Shown in pieces: positions 54,231 to 62,680 of a stretch of 64,000 nt of DNA; position 1 is the stretch's first letter, and the number at the start of each line of letters is the position of its first letter. A program made the position numbers and the translations under genes. The notes beneath the pieces are model-generated. The model searched no databases. It was not told where the DNA came from and was given only the letters and a program-made list of their open reading frames with translations. Source of the DNA: JBCCGR01 sp039029195 (GTDB taxonomy: Bacteria > Pseudomonadota > Alphaproteobacteria > Rhizobiales > Rhizobiaceae); contig JBCCGR010000011.1 in assembly GCA_039029195.1 (NCBI GenBank), forward strand, positions 53,368 to 117,367. The letters are read 5' to 3'.

Positions 54231-54860
54231 CTATGACGTTGTTTTCCTCACCCGCTCCATGAACAGCGCCTCATGCTCGCCGTACCGGCCCATGACACCG
54301 TTGGAGTAGCCGACCTTCTCGGCGACCCTGATGGACGCTGCATGGGACGGGACAAACATTGCGCAAGTGTGTGAGCAATCGAGATTGGCATCTGCCCACT
54401 CATGCATTGCGGTGGCGGCTTCCGACGCAAAGCCCTGGCCATGGGCGCTGGCTTTGAAGACCCAACCTGCTTCGGGTTTGCCAGCCAGAGATGGCTCGGT
54501 ATTGCGGTGATAGTCGGCAAATCCAACCTCACCCAAAAACCCACCATCCGCTCTCGAATCGACCGCCCAATAGCCAAAGCCGAGATGATGCCAGTGCCCG
54601 GCATAGCGAAGCAGGCGAGACCATGACTGTTCCGAGGTGGATGGTAACGCGGAAATGTGTGCGACAACCTTTTCATCGGCCCACATGGCCGCGCAGGCGT
54701 CAAAGTCCGACTTGCGATGACCACGCAAGACCAGGCGCTTTGTTTGAAGAACGGGAACGATGTCAACAGTGTGCAGCTTATAGTTCGTCCCGGAAGGCGT
54801 TTGGACCGAAACTGTAATCTTCAATGGCGGCTTGTGCAGGTCAACCAATTCCGCGCCCAA
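54231..54860 (-). CDS. GNAT-family N-acetyltransferase
   Basis: RimJ/RimL-type acetyltransferase. The family begins at about PVLQTKRLVLRGHRKSDFDA, so the first 30 residues are an unusual extension. Acetyl-CoA site AHGQGFASEAATAMHEWAD, helix NLDCSHTCAMFVPSHAASIRVAEKVGY, consistent with the protein-amino-acid acetyltransferase branch. The frame starts at a TTG at 54860 and other TTGs are at 54848 and 54824; none has a clear ribosome-binding site, so the start is uncertain. It is the last ordinary gene before the osmolyte operon. Confidence 0.8.
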   Translation of the reverse strand: MGAELVDLHKPPLKITVSVQTPSGTNYKLHTVDIVPVLQTKRLVLRGHRKSDFDACAAMWADEKVVAHISALPSTSEQSWSRLLRYAGHWHHLGFGYWAVDSRADGGFLGEVGFADYHRNTEPSLAGKPEAGWVFKASAHGQGFASEAATAMHEWADANLDCSHTCAMFVPSHAASIRVAEKVGYSNGVMGRYGEHEALFMERVRKTTS

Positions 54861-55108
54861 TACTCGGAACTTGCCTCATGACTGTACCAATGACGGCATG
54901 CTCTTCAAGCAGAACCTGCCAGAGTCACTAGACCGCACCACCGGCGATGCCGAGCGTTAGGTAATGATGCAACGGCTGACCAAGGCGACGGGGGGGCAGG
55001 CCCGGATCCGCAGGTGGGGGTCAGCATTGCAGACAAAGCGATATGAAAGACCTTCGAGCAGTGTGCAGATTGCGACATGATCGATTTTGGCAACTGAGCG
55101 GCAGTCAA
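54861..55108. other. Gap between acetyltransferase and osmolyte operon
   Basis: About 250 bases with no supportable gene. It follows the carnitine dehydrogenase stop on the minus strand. A G-rich run (gggggg, about 54990-54996) occurs. Short frames have no family resemblance, and no terminator hairpin was evident. It may mark the edge of the operon insertion (inference). Confidence 0.5.
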
Positions 55109-56041
55109 TTAGTCGCGAAATTCGTACCCGGCGCGCAACATGGCTGTAATCAAATTGTCCCGGACTTTCGAAAGCTCCGCTACTGATTGACCTGCAGCTT
55201 CTGCGTCTACACCCTTGGCCAGATCGGCAGCCGTCTGCGCGCTCAATCTTGAATCACCGAGGTCGTCCCACCAGCGATGAAAGCTGGGCGTGTAGCGATT
55301 GCAGAACTCTTCAAGCCCACCCGGTCCTGCGCCAAGGTGAAACAGCATGTGCGGCCCCATCGCGGCCCAACGCAGGCCGGGGCCAGCCCAGACAGCCTTG
55401 TCAACATCTTCGACGGAGGCCACGCCACTTTCGACCAGATGAATGGCCTCGCGCCAAAGAGCCGCTTGCAGCCGGTTGGCCACGTGCCCGGGCACCTCGC
55501 GATGCACACGAATGGTGACCTTACCGACTGCCTTGTAGAAGGTTTCGGCGATCTCCAGCACATCATTGTCCGTCTTGTCATTGGCCAACAGTTCTACCAG
55601 CGGGATAAGATGAGGCGGATTGAACGGATGGCCGAGAATAAAGCGTGCCGGATTAAGCCAGCCTTCCTGCATTTCCGATACCATCAAACCAGATGCCGAT
55701 GAGCATACAATCGCTTCGGGCAGCAGGTACGGCTCGATCTCAGTGAACATCGCATGTTTGATCTCAACGCGCTCAGGTACATTTTCCTGGATGAACTGCG
55801 CATTTGAAACAGCGTCCGCTGCACTCCCATGAAAGGTTATTCTACCTTTGCGACCATCTACCGCCAGCCCCAGCTCAGTCAGCGTCGGCCAGGCATTTGC
55901 AACATAGTCTTCAACGTCCTTTTGTGCTGTTGGCGAAACATCAAAAACGCGCACATCCATGCCAGCGGCAGCAAAAAGCGCCGTCCAGCTTGCTCCGATG
56001 ACGCCGGCTCCCAGAACGGCAGTGTTTTTGATATCAGTCAT
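55109..56041 (-). CDS. L-carnitine dehydrogenase (3-hydroxyacyl-CoA dehydrogenase family)
   Basis: Oxidises L-carnitine to 3-dehydrocarnitine with NAD+. The 310 residues have a Rossmann motif NTAVLGAGVIGASWTALF, the segment VPERVEIKHAMF, the catalytic-His motif RFILGHPFNPPHLIPLVE, and a C-terminal helical domain with VPGHVANRLQAALWREAIHL and AVWAGPGLRWAAMGPHMLFHLG. It resembles the carnitine dehydrogenases of Pseudomonas, Rhizobium and Agrobacterium more than fatty-acid enzymes. Some relatives are fused to a thioesterase; this one is not. The ATG overlaps the upstream SDR stop by one base (TGATG), so it is co-translated. Last gene of the operon; substrate not proven. Confidence 0.85.
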   Translation of the reverse strand: MTDIKNTAVLGAGVIGASWTALFAAAGMDVRVFDVSPTAQKDVEDYVANAWPTLTELGLAVDGRKGRITFHGSAADAVSNAQFIQENVPERVEIKHAMFTEIEPYLLPEAIVCSSASGLMVSEMQEGWLNPARFILGHPFNPPHLIPLVELLANDKTDNDVLEIAETFYKAVGKVTIRVHREVPGHVANRLQAALWREAIHLVESGVASVEDVDKAVWAGPGLRWAAMGPHMLFHLGAGPGGLEEFCNRYTPSFHRWWDDLGDSRLSAQTAADLAKGVDAEAAGQSVAELSKVRDNLITAMLRAGYEFRD

Positions 56042-56781
56042 CAGAATAGTCCCGGATTGAGTGGAGACGCGGCAGTCAGCCCGCCATCAACGGTGTAGCT
56101 CTGACCCGATGCAAAGGATGCGGCGTCGGATGCGAGCCAAACCGCCATGTTGGCGATGTCTTGCGGTTTGCCGAAACGGCGCACGGCATGACGGGCCAGC
56201 GCGTCGGCTTTGGCTTTTTGCGGGTCGCTTGCCAGATCAAATCCGGCATCTAACATGCCGGTCTCTATCCACCCTGGGCAGATGGTGTTGCACCGCAACG
56301 CAGGGCCGTGATCGACGGCGATTGAACGCGTCAGACCGTGCACAAAAGCCTTCGACGCGTTGTAGATCGCCATGGACGGGTCGGCGACATATCCGGAAAT
56401 CGACCCGATGTTGATGATCGAAGCGCCATCATTCATGCGCGGGATGAAGGCGCGGCACATGTTGAATACACCGCGCGCATTGACGCCCATCACCAGGTCC
56501 CAATCGGCATCGGTGCTGTCAGCAATGGTCTTTTCCACCTGAATTCCGGCATTGTTGACAAGGATATCGATGCTGCCGACCGTCGATGCAAAGTCGTTGA
56601 CCGCGTTCGGGTCGGCGACGTCCAGTGTGTGCCACGCACAAGTGTTCGGCAAGCCGTCGGGCCTTGGCCCACGACCGCACGTCTGTACCTTGGCTCCCTC
56701 CGTCAAGAAGGCTTCGACTATGGCCCGGCCAATACCCTGACGTCCGCCGGTAACCAGTGCATTTTTGCTCTCCAATTGCAT
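56041..56781 (-). CDS. SDR-family oxidoreductase in the osmolyte operon
   Basis: 246 residues from ATG 56781 (TTG at 56793 also in frame). Classical SDR: TGGRQGIGRAIVEAFL (nucleotide motif), NNAG in ILVNNAGIQ, catalytic Ser in IINIGSISGYVADPS and Tyr-x3-Lys in IYNASKAFVHGL. It ends SGQSYTVDGGLTAASPLNPG. Place in the operon: just after the aldehyde dehydrogenase and one base before carnitine dehydrogenase. It could be a D-carnitine or 3-hydroxybutyrate dehydrogenase; this is inference. Confidence 0.88.
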   Translation of the reverse strand: MQLESKNALVTGGRQGIGRAIVEAFLTEGAKVQTCGRGPRPDGLPNTCAWHTLDVADPNAVNDFASTVGSIDILVNNAGIQVEKTIADSTDADWDLVMGVNARGVFNMCRAFIPRMNDGASIINIGSISGYVADPSMAIYNASKAFVHGLTRSIAVDHGPALRCNTICPGWIETGMLDAGFDLASDPQKAKADALARHAVRRFGKPQDIANMAVWLASDAASFASGQSYTVDGGLTAASPLNPGLF

Positions 56782-56782
56782 A

Positions 56783-58201
56783 TCAGTGCGCAATCATGAC
56801 ATGCCGGATGGAGGTGTAGGCGTCGAGCGCATAGACAGACATGTCGCAACCTGTGCCAGAGCCTTTCATCGCGGCCCACGGCATCTCAGGAGTACCAACG
56901 CCGTGCGTGTTCACCCATGTGAAGCCGTAGCGCAGACGCGACGTCACGCGCATGGCGCGGCCGACATCAGCTGTGAAGACCGATGATGCCAAGCCGTAGC
57001 GACCGGCATTGGCGGTCTTGATCACCGCATCTTCATCCTTGAAGCGCGAAATCGTGACGACCGGCCCGAAAACCTCAGAACAGGCGATCTCGGCATCGTT
57101 GTCGACATTGGCGACCACGGTTGGCTCGTAGAAGAAGCCGGCACCATCGCCCTGCTTGCCGCCGGTTACGATCTCCGCGGCACCACGGGCGCGCTCGACG
57201 AAACCTTTCACACGCTCACGCTGTGCGCGGGAAACGATGGGCCCCATCTCGGTGCCGTCCGCCTTGGGCGCACCGATCTTGATTTCGTTCGCCTGTGCTT
57301 CAACCGCCGCAACGACCCTGTCGTAGATGGCGTCATGCACCATCACGCGACAGGGCTGAGCACAATCCTGCCCGGCATTGAAGAATGAGCCGTAACGGAT
57401 CGTCTCTGCCACCGCATCTACGTCAGCATCGTCAAACACGATAACGGGCGCCTTGCCACCCAACTCCAGATGAACGTGGCGAATCTGGTTGGACGCCGCG
57501 CGCATTGCGGCCATGCCGGTGGCGGGTGAACCGGTTACCGTGATCGCTTCAGTTTGCGGTGCATTCATCAGGCGGTCGCCGATGGACGGCCCGCGCCCGT
57601 GGATGATGTTCACCACCCCTTTAGGCACCACATTCGCCAGAAGTTCTGCCGTGCGCAGCGTGGAGAGCGGCGTGATTTCTGATGGCTTCAGGACAACCGT
57701 ACATCCGGCAGCAAGCGGTGCGGCGAGTTTCCACGACGCCATCATTAGCGGATAGTTCCACGGCGCGATCGCTGCCACAGGCCCGACCGGGTCACGCCGG
57801 ATCATTGACGTATGTCCGGCCACATATTCACCCGCCGCAGAGCCGGTCATGGTGCGTGCCGCGCCCGCGAAAAAGCGGAACGTGTCAATCGTCAACGGCA
57901 TCTCGTCATCATGCGCTGACGGCCATGGCTTGCCCACATCCTGACTCTCAAGCTCCGCAAGCTCCTGCGAGTTAGCATCGAGCACGTCGGCAATTTGCAG
58001 CAACAACGCTGCGCGGTCCGCGGGCGTGGATTGCGAATAGGTCTCAAACGCTTCTTCCGCGGCAGCGATGGCAGCATCGGTCTGCTGGTCGCTGGCTTCG
58101 TTGACTTTGACGATCTCCTCGCCAGTCGACGGGTCAACCACAGCAAGCGCTTCGCCAGCGCCGCCCACCAATTCACCGTTGATCAGCTGTTTCGTTTGCA
58201 T
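56783..58201 (-). CDS. Aldehyde dehydrogenase (betaine-/aminobutyraldehyde dehydrogenase-like)
   Basis: 472 residues; NAD(P)-dependent ALDH superfamily. Cofactor and catalytic features: APWNYPLMMASWKLAAPLA, VTGSPATGMAA (GxxxxG of the cofactor site), the general base Glu in VHLELGGKAP and nucleophile Cys in AGQDCAQPCRVMVH. The class includes betaine aldehyde and 4-aminobutyraldehyde enzymes. In this operon the best fits are betaine aldehyde to glycine betaine or malate semialdehyde to malate (if the Rieske enzyme is a carnitine oxygenase). The gene starts 11 bases after the BKACE gene. Confidence 0.9.
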   Translation of the reverse strand: MQTKQLINGELVGGAGEALAVVDPSTGEEIVKVNEASDQQTDAAIAAAEEAFETYSQSTPADRAALLLQIADVLDANSQELAELESQDVGKPWPSAHDDEMPLTIDTFRFFAGAARTMTGSAAGEYVAGHTSMIRRDPVGPVAAIAPWNYPLMMASWKLAAPLAAGCTVVLKPSEITPLSTLRTAELLANVVPKGVVNIIHGRGPSIGDRLMNAPQTEAITVTGSPATGMAAMRAASNQIRHVHLELGGKAPVIVFDDADVDAVAETIRYGSFFNAGQDCAQPCRVMVHDAIYDRVVAAVEAQANEIKIGAPKADGTEMGPIVSRAQRERVKGFVERARGAAEIVTGGKQGDGAGFFYEPTVVANVDNDAEIACSEVFGPVVTISRFKDEDAVIKTANAGRYGLASSVFTADVGRAMRVTSRLRYGFTWVNTHGVGTPEMPWAAMKGSGTGCDMSVYALDAYTSIRHVMIAH

Positions 58202-58212
58202 GTGATCCCTCC

Positions 58213-59144
58213 CTAGAATTTCACGCAGTCACCGCCCTTGAGGGCAAGGCGTCCTAGCGTTTCCTGCGGTGTTGCTACGGTCAGCCCGAGATTTTCGATG
58301 ATTGATCGGTTTTTGCGAACCTGTTCTGCGCTGGATGTCGCAAGTTCACCCTTACCGATATAGAGGCTGTCCTCGAGACCGACCCGCATATTGCCGCCGA
58401 GCATGGCAGATTGTGTCGCAAACGGCATCTGATGCCGGCCAGCGGCGAGTACCGACCATTCGTAATTGTCCTCGCCGAAAAGTCTGTCGGCGATAGTGTG
58501 AATATGCATCAGATTATCGAGGTCGGCCCCGACAGCGCCAAGAATTCCAAATACCATCTGAATGAAAAAAGGCGGCTTGATCATGCCCTGATCGACAAAC
58601 CAGGCCAGATTGTAGAGGTGACCAAGATCGTAGCACTCGAATTCGAAGTGAGTGCCGTGTCCTTCACACAATTGCTTGAGTGCGTACTCAATTGTTGCGA
58701 ACGTATTGGGAAAGATGAATTCCCGCGTCACATCAAGAAACGGTTCTTCCCAGTAGAATTTCCATTCCTGGTATTTGTCCTTCATCGGGAAGATGCCGAA
58801 ATTCAGCGAACCCATGTCGAGCAACGCTATTTTCGGGCTGGCTGTCGTTGCCGCATGCAGACGCTCGTCTATTGTCATGCCTAGCCCGCCACCGGTCGAA
58901 ACGTTCACAACGGCATCCGTCGCCTGTTTATGACAGGCAGGAACTGCACGAATGTTTCCGGCCGCGGATCGGGTTTTCCCGTTTGCGGATCACGGGCATG
59001 TAGATGAATGATCAATGCACCCGCCTCCGCCGCTTCGATCGAGGCCGTTGGGATCTCTGTGGGCGTGATCGGCAGATGCGGCGACATGGTCGTCGTGTGG
59101 ATCCCACCGGTAGGTGCACAAGTTACAATAACGGATTTCGGCAT
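58213..59144 (-). pseudogene. Beta-keto acid cleavage enzyme (BKACE, DUF849), frameshifted
   Basis: BKACE enzymes split a beta-keto acid with acetyl-CoA to acetoacetate and an acyl-CoA; on dehydrocarnitine the products are betainyl-CoA and acetoacetate. The N-terminal part (59144 to about 58930) has TCAPTGGIHTTTMSPHLPIT and HLHARDPQTGKPD (zinc and substrate His); the C-terminal part (about 58925 to 58213) has NVSTGGGLGMTIDERL, HFEFECYDLGHLYNLAW and VGLEDSLYIGKGELA. They are in different frames: the length is one base short of 311 codons. The break is at minus-strand ATAAACAG (plus-strand TTT 58927-58929); one more A would read VIKQATDAVVNVSTGGG. Real lesion or homopolymer error. Confidence 0.88.
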
Positions 59145-59152
59145 AACGGTTC

Positions 59153-59914
59153 CTAAAGCTTCATCTGCTGCACTTGTGCCGACAGGCCACCGTCGATGAC
59201 CCAGAGCTGACCGCTTGCGTAACGCGCTTCATCGCTCGCGAGCCAGTTGACCAGATTGGCAATATCTTGCGGCGTGCCGTAGGTGCGCAAAGGATGAACA
59301 TCGCGAACTGCCTGCTGCAGCGTCTCGATATTGCCACCATCACCACCTGAGCCTTCGCCTTCGAAAAAGCTCTGCAGCATTGGTGTATCGACATAACCGG
59401 GACAGATCGCGTTCACGCGAATGCCCTCAGGTCCGTGATCGCAGGCCATGGCTTTTGTCAGTGCGTGCACTGCCCCTTTGGTAGCGCAATAAGCAGCCAA
59501 GCCGGGGTCGGCGATATAGCCGTCGTAAGACCCGAAATTGATGACGCTTGCGCCATCGGATTTGCGCAGCAAGGGCAGCGCATATTTCGATGTGAGGAAC
59601 ATGCCGGTCACGTTGATGGCGAAAATCCTGTTCCATTGTTCCAACGTCGTATTCTCAATGGTTTCCTCGATTTCGATACCTGCTGCATTGACCAGGATAT
59701 CGAGCTTGTTCCAATTGCCCGTTAGGTCTTCAAAAGCCTTGATGATTCCCGCTTCATCTGTGACGTCGAAGTGTTGGAATGTGCCGGCACCATTGTTATC
59801 GGCCAAATCCGCTGCGATGACCCTTGCGCCCTCTTTCTCGAACCGTTCGCAAATTGCCGAGCCAATACCGCCGGTGCCGCCGGTGACGAACGCTGTTTTG
59901 CCATCAAGAATCAT
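59153..59914 (-). CDS. SDR-family oxidoreductase in the osmolyte operon
   Basis: 253 residues. Classical SDR: TGGTGGIGSAICERFEKEG, NAAG in LVNAAGIEIEETI, catalytic Ser in VINFGSYDGYIADPGLA and Tyr-x3-Lys in AYCATKGAVHALTKAMA, end YASGQLWVIDGGLSA. Similar in layout to the other SDR of the operon, but the sequences differ clearly. The ATG overlaps the Rieske stop (ATGA), so it is coupled to it. Possible roles: D-carnitine dehydrogenase, acetoacetate reduction, or oxidation of a demethylation product; none is shown. Confidence 0.88.
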   Translation of the reverse strand: MILDGKTAFVTGGTGGIGSAICERFEKEGARVIAADLADNNGAGTFQHFDVTDEAGIIKAFEDLTGNWNKLDILVNAAGIEIEETIENTTLEQWNRIFAINVTGMFLTSKYALPLLRKSDGASVINFGSYDGYIADPGLAAYCATKGAVHALTKAMACDHGPEGIRVNAICPGYVDTPMLQSFFEGEGSGGDGGNIETLQQAVRDVHPLRTYGTPQDIANLVNWLASDEARYASGQLWVIDGGLSAQVQQMKL

Positions 59915-61053
59915 GCTGTCAGGCTTCTCTCATAGGCATCGAGAACAAGTCCGTGAAAGTGATGCACCGCATGCTCCGATTTGCCAGACCCGCCGGGGTC
60001 GTGAACGATCCGGCCTTGCTGAAAGGCCGGTGTATTCATGCCCCGCTGAACGCTTTCGACCAGCGCAATGTCCTCCACTTGCAGCACCTCATCCAGATAA
60101 CGGATGGCATCCTTTTCCATGTCGTCCGGCTCCGGCGTTTCCAGAAAGAAGTCGTAAGTCTCCAGGGTCTTGTCGATGCCGGCAGGAATGATGTTGAGCA
60201 CGATCATTGACGACCGGCCTGGATAACGCATCAGACAGGTTGTAGGCCAAAGCCACCACACGGCGTGTGTTTGAACTGTAGCGTTGGAAACGTCATAGGC
60301 ACTGTTCGGACTGGTTCCGGCCTCGGCCATGTGACTGGAATAGATGCCATGTGTGGTCACTTTGTAGGTGTCCATGTCCACAAGGTCGCAGAAGTCCTTG
60401 TGTGCCGTTGGGCAATGATAACATTCAAGGAAATTGTCGACGACATTCTTCCAGTTGGACTTGATCTCGTAGGTCAGGCGATGCCCGAAAGTCAGTTGGT
60501 CAATATCGGGAGCCCAGTATCGGATTTCGGTTTCCAGATCACCGGACTGGGTGCTGAGCGACGGTGCTTCGGGGTCGAGATTAACGAAAATGAAACCGCA
60601 AAATTCTTCAACTTGAACCCGGTCAAGACAGATGTCGCCGACGTCGAACTCCGCGAGGTTCTCGGTGTGCGGTGCGCGCACCAACTGTCCGTCGAGCCGG
60701 TACACCCAGGCATGATAGGGGCACATAATACGGCTCGTGCTTCCCTCACCCGACAAGAGTTCGTGCGCCCGGTGCTTGCAGACATTGTAGAAGGCCCGCA
60801 ACACGCCGTTGCGATCTCGGGTGAGCGCTATCGGGTGGCCCGCGATCTTGGTGGTGAAGTAGGAGCCGGCTTCGCGCAATTTTTCCACATGGCAGACCCA
60901 TTGCCAGGAATGGGCCATCACCGACTGCTGATCGAGCCTGAACCATTTATCGTCGGTGTAGGTCTCCGCGTTCAGCGACAGCGACCGGCGGGGGTCCTCG
61001 TCATAGCCTCCTGCGAGACGCCCGAAGTCTTCTTTCGTAAGCTCTTGTGTCAT
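59911..61053 (-). CDS. CntA-like Rieske non-haem iron oxygenase for quaternary ammonium compounds
   Basis: 380 residues from ATG 61053, which overlaps the betC stop (ATGA) and so fixes the start. Rieske site: Cys92, His94 (NVCKHRAHELLSGEG), Cys111 and His114 (MCPYHAW), spacing C-x-H-x16-C-x2-H. Mononuclear iron: DNFLECYHCPTAH with Glu210, His213 and His218. The C-terminal half has DIALVESVQRG and QGRIVHDPGGSGKSEHAVHH. These blocks match CntA (carnitine oxygenase) and related choline or glycine-betaine oxygenases. Such enzymes need a flavin/2Fe-2S reductase (CntB/GbcB type), and none is in the window. Substrate carnitine, choline or betaine: undecided. Confidence 0.88.
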   Translation of the reverse strand: MTQELTKEDFGRLAGGYDEDPRRSLSLNAETYTDDKWFRLDQQSVMAHSWQWVCHVEKLREAGSYFTTKIAGHPIALTRDRNGVLRAFYNVCKHRAHELLSGEGSTSRIMCPYHAWVYRLDGQLVRAPHTENLAEFDVGDICLDRVQVEEFCGFIFVNLDPEAPSLSTQSGDLETEIRYWAPDIDQLTFGHRLTYEIKSNWKNVVDNFLECYHCPTAHKDFCDLVDMDTYKVTTHGIYSSHMAEAGTSPNSAYDVSNATVQTHAVWWLWPTTCLMRYPGRSSMIVLNIIPAGIDKTLETYDFFLETPEPDDMEKDAIRYLDEVLQVEDIALVESVQRGMNTPAFQQGRIVHDPGGSGKSEHAVHHFHGLVLDAYERSLTA

Positions 61054-62597
61054 GGAGAATAGTCCTTTGGGTTGACGCGTGGAAAACGGTAGCGGCCGGC
61101 GGCTTCCGTCCAGTCCATATGATTGCGAACGTATTGTTGGCTGGCGTCGGATGGAGGGTTGTAATCCCACGATTCGCCGCCGCCGCTTTCCATTGCCGCA
61201 TGCAGCGCGCGCCGGGATTTTTGAGTAGCAATCACGTCAGCGCGGAGTTTTTCGCTGTCCCAACGGTCGACTACTTCGGAAGCAAAAGCCGCAACGACGT
61301 TATGATAAGCCGGATCGGCAGCGACGTTGGTCGTTTCCTGCGGATCATTAGCCAAGTCGTAAAGCTGGGGCGGATCAATGTCGCAGTGGATGTACTTCAT
61401 CGATCCCCGACGGATCATGAAGACGGGCCAAGGTGTCATTTCCGCGCAATATTCCCCAATTGCCTCGTCAATTGGATCGTGCTCTCCTCGTGCCAGCGGC
61501 ATGAGGCTGCGACCGTCAACTGTTTCCCCGAATATGCTTGAATCGCCGCCAGCGATTTCCACGAATGTCGGCAGCAAATCGACAAGAGAACATGCGTTCT
61601 TCGCGACACTCTGACCAATCCCGGGCCCCGCCATCACCAACGGCACCCGTGCCGAGTTTTCGAAGAAATTCATTTTATACCAGAGACCACGCTCGCCCAG
61701 CATATCTCCGTGATCAGCTGTCACGACAACGATTGTGTTGGCGAATTCGCCTGCCTCCTCCAGCGTCTGAACCAACTCGCCGATCTTGCTGTCGAAATAG
61801 CTGACATTGGCGAGATAGGCTCGCCGTGCCCGTCGCACCTGTTTGTCAGTCAGCGGCACGTAGCTAGCCTCGATACCATCCATCAGACGGCGCGAGAATG
61901 GATCCTGTTCTTCCGGTTCAAAAGTAATCTCCGGCATGTCGATCTCGTCATCGGAGTAGAGATTCCACCATTCCGGGCGGGCGACGTACGGATCGTGCGG
62001 GTGAATGAAACTGGCGACCATTGCGAATGGCGCTGTAGAGCCTGATGTTTTGTTTCGCGCATAGTTGAACAGCCAGCGTTTTGCCGCATATGCAACTTCG
62101 TCATCGTAGTCGATCTGAAAGGTGGCATTCGCGGGACCGCTTTCCTTAACGGTCTGCATGTTGTGATACCACTTGTCGATGCGCTCGCCGTGGGCTTCCC
62201 AGTCGGGGGTCCATGCAAAATCGGCAGGGTAAATGTCTGTCGTAACCCTATCTTCGAAACCGTGTTTCTGATCCGGACCGACAAAATGCATCTTGCCAGA
62301 AAGGCACGTGCGGTAGCCGAGCGCTTTCAGATAGTGGGCGAAGGTGGGAACACTCGCCCGGAACTCTGAGGCGTTATCGTATGCCGCAATGCGACTGATC
62401 AACTGTCCGGACATGAAGGCAAAGCGCGAAGGCGCGCAAAGCGGCGAGTTACAATAGGCCGCATCGAAACGCATGCCCCGGACGGCCAGCGCGTCAAGAT
62501 GCGGGGTCTTGGCCATGGCATGTCCGTAGGCACCGGTGAAATGCGGAGCCAACTGATCCGCCATGATGACAAGAATGTTAGGACGATAGTCCGGCAC
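61050..62597 (-). CDS. betC: Choline-sulfatase
   Basis: Hydrolyses choline-O-sulfate to choline and sulfate. The 515 residues closely follow rhizobial BetC: metal Asp in VIMADQLAPHF (Asp14), formylglycine motif C-x-P-S-R in NSPLCAPSRFAFMSGQL (Cys54), CLSGKMHFVGPDQKHGFE, HPHDPYVARPEWW, TADHGDMLGERGLWYKMNFF and the BetC C-terminal signature YNPPSDASQQYVRNHMD. The Cys needs conversion to formylglycine by an FGE or anSME enzyme not seen in the window. First gene of the operon, divergent from the regulator (83-base gap). Confidence 0.93.
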   Translation of the reverse strand: MPDYRPNILVIMADQLAPHFTGAYGHAMAKTPHLDALAVRGMRFDAAYCNSPLCAPSRFAFMSGQLISRIAAYDNASEFRASVPTFAHYLKALGYRTCLSGKMHFVGPDQKHGFEDRVTTDIYPADFAWTPDWEAHGERIDKWYHNMQTVKESGPANATFQIDYDDEVAYAAKRWLFNYARNKTSGSTAPFAMVASFIHPHDPYVARPEWWNLYSDDEIDMPEITFEPEEQDPFSRRLMDGIEASYVPLTDKQVRRARRAYLANVSYFDSKIGELVQTLEEAGEFANTIVVVTADHGDMLGERGLWYKMNFFENSARVPLVMAGPGIGQSVAKNACSLVDLLPTFVEIAGGDSSIFGETVDGRSLMPLARGEHDPIDEAIGEYCAEMTPWPVFMIRRGSMKYIHCDIDPPQLYDLANDPQETTNVAADPAYHNVVAAFASEVVDRWDSEKLRADVIATQKSRRALHAAMESGGGESWDYNPPSDASQQYVRNHMDWTEAAGRYRFPRVNPKDYSP

Positions 62598-62680
62598 GGC
62601 TTCTCCTTTTGACGAAAACTAGTGCGAATCACCTCCACAGATTTGACTTTTTCCGTCATCGGATTTGTATTTTTCGCCAG

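Noticed and set aside
54905..55108. 67-codon minus-strand frame after carnitine dehydrogenase as a thioesterase remnant
   Set aside because: None of the three frames shows hotdog-fold motifs; composition is irregular.
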